DNA from: Burkholderiaceae bacterium
Lineage (GTDB): Bacteria > Pseudomonadota > Gammaproteobacteria > Burkholderiales > Burkholderiaceae_C
Direction of reading: 5' to 3'
DNA length: 64,000 nucleotides
Assembly (NCBI GenBank): GCA_019745555.1
Contig: JAIESX010000018.1
Location: forward strand, 1 to 64,000
The notes under the pieces were generated by a model. It saw only the letters and a program-made list of their open reading frames with translations. It did no database searches and was not told the DNA's origin. Position 1 is the first letter of the stretch, and each line of letters opens with the position of its first letter. Below are positions 45,206-52,365 of the stretch, piece by piece. Made by a program: the position numbers and the translations under genes.

Positions 45206-46159
45206 CTAGCCCATGGCGGCGACCTTGTCCTCGGTACAGGCCTCATGCACCACCTGTTCACCCTTGAGATGTTCACCGAGGAAATCGAGGAAGCGACGCA
45301 CCGCCGGCACCAGGCCGCGGCGCGAGGGAAACACCGCATGCACCACGCCCGCAGGCGGCGCCCAGTCGGGCAGCAGGGCCACAAGGCGGCCGTCGCGCAG
45401 CTCGTCGCGACACATGTAATCAGGCAGCACGCAGATGCCCATGCCCATGAGCACGGCCAATTTGAGGGTGAGCATGTCATCGGCCACATAACGCGGCCGG
45501 TGCACGTGCATGAATTCGGCGCCCTCGGGGCCCAGCAGACGCCAGCTCGAGCGGCCGTCGCTGACCGACATGGCCACGGAATCCAGCCGTGCCAGATCCT
45601 CCGGCGTCTTGGGCGCGGGCTGGCGCGCCAGCAGATCGGGGCTGGCCACGAGGATGGTGCGCGTCTGCCCCAGCTGCTTGATCACCAGGCTGCCGCTGGC
45701 CTCCAGCGTGGGGCGCACGCGCAGGGCCACGTCGATGCCCTCTTCCACCAGATCGATCACCCGGTTGGTGACCAGCATCTCCACGCGCACCTCCGGGAAG
45801 GCCCGCATGAACAGCGGCACCAGCACGGCGACGCTGGTCTGCGCCAGCGTCACCGGGCAGCTCACGCGGATGGTGCCGCGCGGCTCGGTCTGCACCTGGG
45901 CCGCCACCTCGGTCGCAGCCTGGGCGGCCTCGCGCATGACGAGGCAGTGCCGCAGATACTGTTCGCCCACCTCGGTCAGGGCCAGCTTGCGCGTGGTGCG
46001 CTGCAGCAGTCGCACGCCTAATTGTTCTTCCAGCTCGGCCACGCGGCGCGACAGGCGGGACTTGGGGATGTCCAGCGCCCGGCCAGCCGCCGCGAAGCCG
46101 CCCCGCTCCACCACCTCGGTGAAGTAAAGCATGTCGTTCAGATCGGTTTTCAGATCCAT
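45206..46159 (-). CDS. LysR-family regulator (AaeR/CrgA-like), probable partner of azoR
   Basis: A 317-residue LysR regulator. The helix-turn-helix is VVERGGFAAAGRALDIPKSRLSRRVAELEEQLGVRLLQRTTRKLALTEVG, read as two parts (FAAAGRALDIPKSRLSRRV and the wing LLQRTTRKLALTEVG). The effector domain runs about 90-300. It is divergent from the azoreductase gene, a common pairing in which the LysR controls the reductase in response to quinones or electrophiles. A 268-bp inverted-repeat element now lies between them and ends only 8 bases upstream of this start codon. The native leader and ribosome site appear to be lost, and expression may be altered. Confidence 0.9.
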   Translation of the reverse strand: MDLKTDLNDMLYFTEVVERGGFAAAGRALDIPKSRLSRRVAELEEQLGVRLLQRTTRKLALTEVGEQYLRHCLVMREAAQAATEVAAQVQTEPRGTIRVSCPVTLAQTSVAVLVPLFMRAFPEVRVEMLVTNRVIDLVEEGIDVALRVRPTLEASGSLVIKQLGQTRTILVASPDLLARQPAPKTPEDLARLDSVAMSVSDGRSSWRLLGPEGAEFMHVHRPRYVADDMLTLKLAVLMGMGICVLPDYMCRDELRDGRLVALLPDWAPPAGVVHAVFPSRRGLVPAVRRFLDFLGEHLKGEQVVHEACTEDKVAAMG

Positions 46160-46167
46160 GGAGGCCT

Positions 46168-46435
46168 AGGGTCTGTTCACCCTGATTTCTCAAGTGCGAA
46201 CGTGGTGAAAACAGCGCCAATCTAGGCGCGCGACGACGCCCAGGCTGGCCGCCTGGGCTAGGAGTGCAACAACGAGTGGCGTTGTTTTAACCCCGTTCCC
46301 TCCGGATTGCGGCCAAAAATGCCATGCGGGGTGTTGCGCGAACTTGCCGGGGGTTACCCCGGCGGCGTCCACGCGCCTACCGCATGACTTTTTTGATCCG
46401 CAACGCATCTTTAGAAATCAGGGTGAACAGACCCT
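46168..46435. mobile_element. MITE-like element with perfect 23-bp terminal inverted repeats
   Basis: A 268-bp segment bounded by AGGGTCTGTTCACC.. (46168-46190) and its exact reverse complement (46413-46435), 23 of 23 bases. It has no open reading frame worth reporting. Inside are two further hairpins: GCCCAGGC/GCCTGGGC at 46238-46258 and GCCGGGG/CCCCGGC at 46346-46363. A clear target-site duplication was not found (flanks GGCCT and CGATA). Size, ends and lack of coding capacity fit a non-autonomous transposable element. The parent insertion sequence is not in the window, and I cannot name its family. Confidence 0.8.
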
Positions 46436-46456
46436 CGATACCGCCTATTCCTCAAG

Positions 46457-46480
46457 GATTGTCCCAAATTTAGGACAATC
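46457..46480. promoter_or_regulatory. Palindromic operator candidate upstream of azoR
   Basis: GATTGTCC-CAAATTTA-GGACAATC is a perfect 8+8 inverted repeat with an A/T-rich centre, 94 bases before the azoR start. It has the look of a LysR-type or dimeric-repressor site. It lies on the azoR side of the MITE-like element, so it is now almost 300 bases from the LysR gene it would once have adjoined. Confidence 0.6.
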
Positions 46481-46574
46481 TATCGCAATTTGGCTGACTT
46501 ATCAAACATTCGATCAAAACCCACAATTCTTCCCACGCCACCTATCAACCCCGGCGTCCAGAAAGGTTCTGATC

Positions 46575-47219
46575 ATGAAACTGCTGCACATCGACTCCAG
46601 CGTCCTGGGCGCGAACTCCGTCTCGCGTGCCCTGACCGCCCGTACCGTGGCCGAATGGCAAGCCACCCACCCCGGCACCACCGTCGAGTACCTCGACCTG
46701 GCTGTGGACGCCCCGTCCCACCTGGACGGCAACTCCCTGGGCTTCCGCGCCCCATCGGACAACGCCACCGAGGTGCAACGCCGCGAGAACGCCATCTCCG
46801 AAGCGCTGGTGAGCCAGTTCCTGGCCGCCGACGTGATCGTCGTGGGCGCCCCGCTCTACAACTTCAGCATCCCGAGCCAGCTCAAGGCCTGGATCGACCG
46901 CGTTGCCCAGGTGGGTCGCACCTTCAAGTACACCGAGAACGGCCCTGTGGGCCTGGCCGGCGGCAAGACGGTGATCGTGGCCTCCACGCGCGGCGGCATC
47001 TACTCCACCAGCGACGCCGGCCGTGCGCTGGAACACCAGGAAAGCTATCTGCAGACTGTGTTCGGTTTCTTCGGCATCACCGACGTGCGCTTTGTGCGTG
47101 CCGAGGGTGTGGCCATGGGCGACGCCAAGAAGAGCGAAGCTCTGGCGGCCGCCGAGCGCGACATCAAGGCCCACACGGGTGTCGCCGCCAACCAGGCACA
47201 AGTCAAGGCCGCAGCCTGA
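46575..47219 (+). CDS. azoR: FMN-dependent NADH-azoreductase (quinone reductase)
   Basis: A 214-residue flavodoxin-fold protein of the AzoR/AcpD family. [20 protein letters not shown] provides the FMN phosphate loop, [20 protein letters not shown] the flavin-facing loop, and [12 protein letters not shown] the third FMN contact. The enzyme reduces quinones and azo compounds with NAD(P)H and protects against electrophilic quinones. ATG 46575 follows AAAGGTTCTGATC. Gene length is normal (E. coli AzoR 201). It is divergent from the LysR gene at 45206 and probably controlled by it. Confidence 0.93.
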   Translation: MKLLHIDSSVLGANSVSRALTARTVAEWQATHPGTTVEYLDLAVDAPSHLDGNSLGFRAPSDNATEVQRRENAISEALVSQFLAADVIVVGAPLYNFSIPSQLKAWIDRVAQVGRTFKYTENGPVGLAGGKTVIVASTRGGIYSTSDAGRALEHQESYLQTVFGFFGITDVRFVRAEGVAMGDAKKSEALAAAERDIKAHTGVAANQAQVKAAA

Positions 47220-47238
47220 AACCGGCCCACGCCTGAAG

Positions 47239-47268
47239 CGACAAAGCCCGCAGATGCGGGCTTTGTCG
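47239..47268. terminator. Strong hairpin between azoR and the second sulfate-binding-protein gene
   Basis: CGACAAAGCCCGC (47239-47251), loop AGAT, and its exact complement GCGGGCTTTGTCG (47256-47268). The 13-bp stem sits between two convergent genes. The arm edges contain CTTTG and, on the other strand, the mirrored run, so it can stop transcription from both sides. Confidence 0.8.
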
Positions 47269-47285
47269 TTTGAATTGACCTGCGC

Positions 47286-48299
47286 CTATTTGCCGCTGTA
47301 GATCCGGTCGAACACCCCCCCGTCGGCGAAGTGCACCTTGCTCGCCTTCTCCCAGCCGCCGAAGGCCTCGTCGATCTTGAACAGGTTGAGCTTGGGCAGC
47401 TGCTTGGCGTACTTGGCCTGGGCCTTGGCCGAGGTCGGGCGGTAGAAGTGTTTGCCGATGATGTCCTGGGCTTCGTCGGTGTAGAGGAACTCCAGATAGG
47501 CCGTGGCCACGGCGCGCGTGCCCTTCCTGTCCACGTTCTTGTCCACCACGGTCACGGCCGGCTCGGCCAGGATGGACAGGCTGGGGTAGATGAAGTCCAC
47601 CTTGTTGCCGAACTCCTTCTCCAGCAGGTAGGCCTCGTTCTCCCAGGAGATGAAGACATCGCCCTGGTTGCGCTGGGCGAAGGTCACGGACGAGCCGCGC
47701 GCGCCGGTGTCGAGCACGGGCACGTTGGCATAGAGCTTGGACACAAACTCCTGGGCCTTGGCCTCGCTGCCGTACTTGCGCTTGGCAAACTCCCAGGCGG
47801 CCAGGTAGTTCCAGCGGGCGCCGCCCGAGGTCTTGGGGTTGGGAGTGATGACCTTGACGTCGGGACGGATCAGGTCGTCCCAGTCCTTGATGTTCTTGGG
47901 GTTGCCCGCGCGCGTCACCAGCACGATGGTGGAGGTGTAGGGCGAGCTGTTGAGCGGCAGGCGCTTCTGCCAGTCCTTGGGGATCCAGCCGCCGTTGGCG
48001 TGCAGGGCGTCGGTGTCACCGGCCAGGGCCAGGGTGGCCACGTCGGCGTCCAGACCGTCGATGATGGAGCGCGCCTGGCGGCCCGAACCGCCGTGCGACT
48101 GCTTGATGGTCACGTCCTGGCCGGTCTTGGCCTTCCAGTGCTTGGTGAAAGCGGCGTTGACTTCGACGTAAAGCTCACGCGTCGGGTCGTAGGAGACGTT
48201 CAGCAGGGTCACGGGGGCCGGCTGGGCCACGGCGGCAAAAGCCGCCCCTGCCAGGGTGAGGGCCAGGGAAAGCTTGATAAAGTCTCGGCGTTGCGTCAT
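47286..48299 (-). CDS. sbp: Sulfate ABC transporter substrate-binding protein, stand-alone copy with Tat-type signal
   Basis: A 337-residue sulfate-binding protein paralogous to the operon copy at 43.5 kb. Its signal [20 protein letters not shown] matches the twin-arginine pattern (RRDFIK) and ends near AVAQ, so it may be exported folded. The family core is kept: [68 protein letters not shown]. It has no adjacent permease and presumably shares CysTWA. It is divergent from yggX (129 bases between starts), and that gap contains the motif shared with the sulfate operon promoter. Confidence 0.92.
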   Translation of the reverse strand: MTQRRDFIKLSLALTLAGAAFAAVAQPAPVTLLNVSYDPTRELYVEVNAAFTKHWKAKTGQDVTIKQSHGGSGRQARSIIDGLDADVATLALAGDTDALHANGGWIPKDWQKRLPLNSSPYTSTIVLVTRAGNPKNIKDWDDLIRPDVKVITPNPKTSGGARWNYLAAWEFAKRKYGSEAKAQEFVSKLYANVPVLDTGARGSSVTFAQRNQGDVFISWENEAYLLEKEFGNKVDFIYPSLSILAEPAVTVVDKNVDRKGTRAVATAYLEFLYTDEAQDIIGKHFYRPTSAKAQAKYAKQLPKLNLFKIDEAFGGWEKASKVHFADGGVFDRIYSGK

Positions 48300-48371
48300 G
48301 TTTCTTCCTTTTCAGAACACAAAGTGGGTTGCGATGAAAAGGATTCTGGAGAGACATGCTCAAAACTGGAA

Positions 48372-48400
48372 CCAATAAGATTTCAGTTGCTTATTACTTA
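48372..48400. promoter_or_regulatory. Second copy of the CCAATA-N9-TTGCTTATT-N-CTTA motif
   Basis: Identical words and spacing to 45158-45186. It lies 72 bases upstream of the stand-alone sbp gene (minus strand) and 28 bases upstream of yggX (plus strand). The sequence is A/T-rich in a GC-rich genome and is the only sizeable match between the two intergenic regions I compared. Confidence 0.5.
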
Positions 48401-48428
48401 AACATCCGAACACTGAAAGAAGCTGCAT

Positions 48429-48701
48429 ATGGCACGCATGGTGAACTGCATCAAGCTCGGCAAGGAAGCCGAGGGCCTGGATTTCCCCCCGTACCCGGGC
48501 GAGCTGGGCAAGCGCATCTGGGAAAGCGTCAGCAAGGAAGCCTGGGCCGCCTGGCTCAAGCACCAGACCATGCTGGTCAATGAAAACCGCCTGAACCTGG
48601 CCGACGCCCGCGCCCGCCAGTACCTGGCACGCCAGATGGAAAACCACTTCTTCGGTAGCGGCGCAGACGCTGCGGCGGGCTACGTCCCGCCGAGCGCTTA
48701 A
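48429..48701 (+). CDS. yggX: Oxidative damage protection / Fe(2+)-trafficking protein YggX
   Basis: A 90-residue protein matching YggX. It has [20 protein letters not shown] with the conserved Cys7, [20 protein letters not shown], then [22 protein letters not shown]. It protects iron-sulfur enzymes against superoxide and may move ferrous iron. It is normally a free-standing cytoplasmic protein. Here it lies beside a sulfate-binding-protein gene and could share a divergent regulatory region with it. Confidence 0.94.
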   Translation: MARMVNCIKLGKEAEGLDFPPYPGELGKRIWESVSKEAWAAWLKHQTMLVNENRLNLADARARQYLARQMENHFFGSGADAAAGYVPPSA

Positions 48702-48750
48702 GGAACTGAAGCGCTCCGAAGAAATGATTTCGCTCAAACCACTTCTTCGG
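48641..48750. repeat. 15-bp direct repeat with an inverted copy around the yggX 3' end
   Basis: AAACCACTTCTTCGG occurs at 48641-48655 (inside yggX) and at 48736-48750 (in the spacer). CCGAAGAA at 48716-48723 is the inverted match, and with the second copy it can form an 8-bp stem. The arrangement may be a 3'-end hairpin made by local duplication. Confidence 0.45.
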
Positions 48751-48770
48751 CGCCTCGTCTGAGCTCCACC

Positions 48771-50477
48771 GTGAACAGCGCGGCGCAATCCCTGCTGCCG
48801 CCCTCCCCCGGTCTGCCCGTCTGGCGCGTGCTCGACACGAGCCTGGACATCGCACGCCTGCTCGCCCTCTGGCAGGCCTGGCGCGAGATGCCGGCGCGCC
48901 CGCGCGTGCTGCATCTCGTCGCGTTCACCGACACAGCGCCCACCGCCGCCCGGCTGCGCGCCTTGGCCACACCAGCCCAGGCTGCGCTGGCCGCAGAGCT
49001 GGCCGCATCCTGGGCCGGCCTGCTGCCCGGCATGCACCGCTTCCTGCTCGAAGGCGGGCAGTGCCAGCTCACGCTCTGCGTCGGTGAGCTGCAGGCGCTC
49101 CTGCGTGAACAGCGTTTCGAGGCCGACGCCGTCTGGCTCGACGCCGCGCAGCCCTGGGACCGCCACCGCCTCAAGGCCCTGGCGCGCTGCAGCCGGCGCG
49201 GCAGTGTTCTGGCCGGGGTGGCGGCGGACACCCCGCTGGCGCCGGCGCTGCGTGAACAGGGTTATGTGCTGCGAGACGGCCACTGGCAGCACGACCCGCC
49301 CTGGGCCACACGCCAGCGCGACGCCGCGCGTAGCACGCCCGCGACCGTCGGCCGCTGCGCTGTCATCGGCTCAGGCCTGGCCGGCGCCAGCGTGGCCGCC
49401 GTGCTGGCGCGTCGCGGCTGGCTGGTGGACGTGCTCGACGCTGCTTCCGAGCCCGCGGCCGGCGCCTCGGGCCTGCCCGCGGGCCTGCTGATCCCCTATG
49501 CCTCGGCCAACGACAGCCCGCGCGCGCGCCTCACACGTGCCGGCCTGCGCCTGGTGCGCGCCGAGGCGCAGCGCATGCTGCAAGCGGGCGATGACTGGGG
49601 CCCGACCGGTGTGCTGGAGCTGCGGCTCGAGGGCCGCGGTGGCCTGCCGCCAGGCTGGCCTGCCGCCGGTGCCGAGCTCTCGCACCCCATCAGACTCGAC
49701 AGCACACAAGCCTGGCAGCATGGGCTGCAGACTGACGAGGCGCTCTGGCACACCCAGGCCGCCTGGATCAAACCCGCGCAACTCGTCCGCGCCTGGCTGG
49801 CCGAACCCGGTGTGCGTTTTGTCGGCCACAGCGCTGTCGCCAGCATGCGTGCCATCGAGGCAGGCTGGGAGCTGCTGGACGCCCAAGGCAGCGTGCTCAC
49901 CGCGACGGACCAGGTGGTGCTGGCCAACGCCCTCGATGCACCGCGCCTGCTTGCCAATGCGCACCTGTCGCTGCCGCCCATGCACGGGATGCGGGGCGTG
50001 CTGAGCTGGGCCCTGCACACGCCTGCATCATCCGCGGTGAGCCCACCGCATCCGGTCAACGGTGCGGGCAGTTTCATCCCCGACGTGCCCGTGTCCGGCG
50101 GCCGGGCCTGGTACGCCGGCTCCACCTACGAGAACATCGCCGGCCCCGCCGCACCCCAGGCCGAACATCTGCAGGCCGACCTGGACAAGCTGCGCCGCCT
50201 GCTGCCCGCCACGGCCGCAGCCCTGGCCCCGGACTACGCGGCCGACCGCGTGCAGGCCTGGGAAGCCGTGCGCTGCGTGAGCCGCGATCGCCTGCCCCTG
50301 GTGGGTCCGCTGCAGGAGGTACCGCAGCCCACGCTGTGGATCAGCGCCGCGATGGGGTCGCGCGGCCTGAGCCTCGCCATGCTCTGCGCCGAGTGGCTGG
50401 CGGCGCAGATCGGGGCCGAGCCCTGGCCGATGGAAGCCACGCTGGCACGGGCTCTGAGTCTGCGCCGGGACCGCTGA
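48771..50477 (+). CDS. mnmC: MnmC-type tRNA 5-carboxymethylaminomethyl-2-thiouridine oxidase with degenerate methyltransferase half
   Basis: A 568-residue protein, about 100 shorter than E. coli MnmC (668). The C-terminal FAD oxidase half is intact: CAVIGSGLAGASVAAVLARR (GxGxxG near residue 200), AAGASGLPAGLLIPYAS, and the late RCVSRDRLPLVGP. It converts cmnm5(s2)U34 to nm5(s2)U34 in tRNA. The N-terminal methyltransferase half is cut short, and its SAM motif (usually ETGFGTGLNFL) reads LDTSLDIARLL. The catalytic DGFAP region reads LDAAQPWD. So the second step (nm5U to mnm5U) is probably not done by this protein. Start is GTG 48771. Confidence 0.85.
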   Translation: MNSAAQSLLPPSPGLPVWRVLDTSLDIARLLALWQAWREMPARPRVLHLVAFTDTAPTAARLRALATPAQAALAAELAASWAGLLPGMHRFLLEGGQCQLTLCVGELQALLREQRFEADAVWLDAAQPWDRHRLKALARCSRRGSVLAGVAADTPLAPALREQGYVLRDGHWQHDPPWATRQRDAARSTPATVGRCAVIGSGLAGASVAAVLARRGWLVDVLDAASEPAAGASGLPAGLLIPYASANDSPRARLTRAGLRLVRAEAQRMLQAGDDWGPTGVLELRLEGRGGLPPGWPAAGAELSHPIRLDSTQAWQHGLQTDEALWHTQAAWIKPAQLVRAWLAEPGVRFVGHSAVASMRAIEAGWELLDAQGSVLTATDQVVLANALDAPRLLANAHLSLPPMHGMRGVLSWALHTPASSAVSPPHPVNGAGSFIPDVPVSGGRAWYAGSTYENIAGPAAPQAEHLQADLDKLRRLLPATAAALAPDYAADRVQAWEAVRCVSRDRLPLVGPLQEVPQPTLWISAAMGSRGLSLAMLCAEWLAAQIGAEPWPMEATLARALSLRRDR

Positions 50478-50501
50478 ACTTTGCCCCACAATGCGCCCAC
50501 C

Positions 50502-51476
50502 ATGGGCCACAAGATCCTCCTCGACTGCGACCCCGGCGCCGACGACGCGCTGGCCCTGTACTTCGCATTGGCGCATCCAGAGCTGGACCTGCTGGCCGTC
50601 ACCACCACCTACGGCCGCGTGCCCCTGGCCCAGGCCACGCGCAACGCCCTGCTGCTCTGCGCCCTGGCCGGCCGCGCCGAGCTGCCGGTCTGCAGCGGCG
50701 TGCCCACGCCCCTGCGCAAGGTCATGGGACTGCACGACCCGCAAAGCCACGGCAGCGACGGGCTGGGGGATTTGCCGGAACAGATGACACCGGTCCATGG
50801 TGCCGACGAACGCTCGGCCGCGCGCTGTATCGTGGAACTGGCCCGGGCCCATCCGGGACAGCTGAGCCTGGTCTGCGCCGGGCCCCTGGGCAATGTGGCC
50901 CAGGCCCTGCGGCTGGAGCCCCGTCTGCCCGAGCTGCTGGGCCGCCTCGTGGTGGCCGGCGGCAGCATAAGCGCACCGGGCGAGGTCTCGCCCGTGGCCG
51001 AGCTCAATTTCTGGCTGGACCCGCATGCGGCCGACCAGGTGCTGACCGCCGGTTTCCCGCTCGTCATGCTGGGCCTGGACGTCAGCCAGGCCGCGCCCCT
51101 GCCCCTGGCCTGGACCGAGGCATGGGCGACCGGACGGTCCCACCCGGCCCTGGCCGCCCTGGCCCATGCCGTGCGCGTGCAAGCCACGGCCCGGGCTTCT
51201 TATGAGAGCGGCGAGCCCGCCTGCCCGTCCGGCGGCCTGCTGGCCCTGCTCTGGCTGCTCCAACCCCGTCTGTTCCAGACCACGGCCGGCCGCATGCGGG
51301 CCGTGACCGAGGGCCTGGCCGAAGGCCAGAGCATCATGGACCGACGGGAAGAGCTGGCCTATGCCCAGCCAGGCTGGGAAAGCGAACTGCCCAGAATAGA
51401 GGCAGCCTTGAGCTTTGAGGCCCAGACCGGTCTGGAACTGGTCCGGCGCACACTGGCCTCGGATTGGCTGTCCTGA
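50502..51476 (+). CDS. Inosine-uridine-type nucleoside hydrolase
   Basis: A 324-residue member of the nucleoside N-ribohydrolase family. LLDCDPGADDALALYFAL holds the calcium-binding DxDxxxDD motif near the start. HGSDGLGDLPEQ and CAGPLGNVAQALRLEP follow, and AELNFWLDPHAADQVL contributes the last metal ligand region. It splits purine or pyrimidine nucleosides (or nicotinamide riboside-like compounds) to base and ribose. ATG 50502 is preferred over an in-frame TTG 21 bases earlier. It starts 24 bases after mnmC, so co-transcription is likely. Confidence 0.9.
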   Translation: MGHKILLDCDPGADDALALYFALAHPELDLLAVTTTYGRVPLAQATRNALLLCALAGRAELPVCSGVPTPLRKVMGLHDPQSHGSDGLGDLPEQMTPVHGADERSAARCIVELARAHPGQLSLVCAGPLGNVAQALRLEPRLPELLGRLVVAGGSISAPGEVSPVAELNFWLDPHAADQVLTAGFPLVMLGLDVSQAAPLPLAWTEAWATGRSHPALAALAHAVRVQATARASYESGEPACPSGGLLALLWLLQPRLFQTTAGRMRAVTEGLAEGQSIMDRREELAYAQPGWESELPRIEAALSFEAQTGLELVRRTLASDWLS

Positions 51477-51567
51477 GGGCATCCTGAGCCTCTTTATTAC
51501 CAGACGTTATAGAGCCCCAAGAAAAATGTAGTTTGGTATCTGAGGCTCGCCTTCTACAGTCTCGGCC

Positions 51568-52359
51568 ATGCAAGACGTGGCGTTCATATTGGCGGGCTTC
51601 GTGGTCGGTACGGTCGTGGGCCTGACCGGCGTGGGCGGCGGCTCGCTGATGACGCCCATCCTGATCTTCTTTTTCGGCGTCAAGCCGCACCTGGCCGTCG
51701 GCACCGACCTGCTGTTCGCGGCCTTCACCAAGCTGGGCGGCACCGTGCGCCTGGCCCGCTCGCGTCTGGTGGACTGGCGCATCGTTCTCAACCTCTCGGC
51801 CGGCAGCATCCTCGCCGCGCTGATCACCCTCTACATCCTGCACCGCGTCGGCCCGACCGATCCGGCCGTGCAGGCCATCATGACCGGCACCCTGGGCGTG
51901 GCCCTGCTGCTCACGGCCGCTGCCACCCTCTACAAGGCCGTGCGCGGCAAGACCCTGCCGGCCACGCTGGCCCCCGGCCAGGAGGACCACGCGGCCCGCC
52001 CGCGCCACTGGAGCCTGCCGCTGCTGCTGGGCGCCCTCGTGGGCACGCTGGTGACTCTGACTTCGGTGGGTGCCGGCGCCATCGGCGTGAGCGTGCTGCT
52101 CATCATCTATCCCCTGCTGCCGCTGCCGCGCATCGTCGCTGCCGACATCGCCTATGCCGTGCCGCTGACCCTGGTGGCCGGCCTGGGCCACGCCTCCCTG
52201 GGCTCGGTGGACTGGCGGCTGCTGGCCCTGCTGCTGGCTGGCTCCCTGCCCGGTATCTGGCTGGGCACCCATCTGATCCACCGCATCAACGAACGCGTGG
52301 TGCGTTCCATCCTTTCCGTGCTGCTGGCCTGGGCCGGCCTCAAGCTCATCGCCATCTGA
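51568..52359 (+). CDS. TSUP/TauE-SafE family anion permease, sulfur-cluster member
   Basis: A 263-residue protein with about eight helices of the TauE/SafE (TSUP) family. GLTGVGGGSLMTPILIFFFGV is the hallmark first half, and TSVGAGAIGVSVLLIIYP is its repeat in the second half. It lies 6 bases upstream of cysI, so it is cotranscribed with sulfur assimilation. In this setting it may take up or release sulfite or sulfate. The 91-base upstream region contains an A/T-rich stretch (TTTATTACCAGACGTTATAGAG, 51491-51512) that could bind CysB. Confidence 0.87.
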   Translation: MQDVAFILAGFVVGTVVGLTGVGGGSLMTPILIFFFGVKPHLAVGTDLLFAAFTKLGGTVRLARSRLVDWRIVLNLSAGSILAALITLYILHRVGPTDPAVQAIMTGTLGVALLLTAAATLYKAVRGKTLPATLAPGQEDHAARPRHWSLPLLLGALVGTLVTLTSVGAGAIGVSVLLIIYPLLPLPRIVAADIAYAVPLTLVAGLGHASLGSVDWRLLALLLAGSLPGIWLGTHLIHRINERVVRSILSVLLAWAGLKLIAI

Positions 52360-52365
52360 CCTGCC

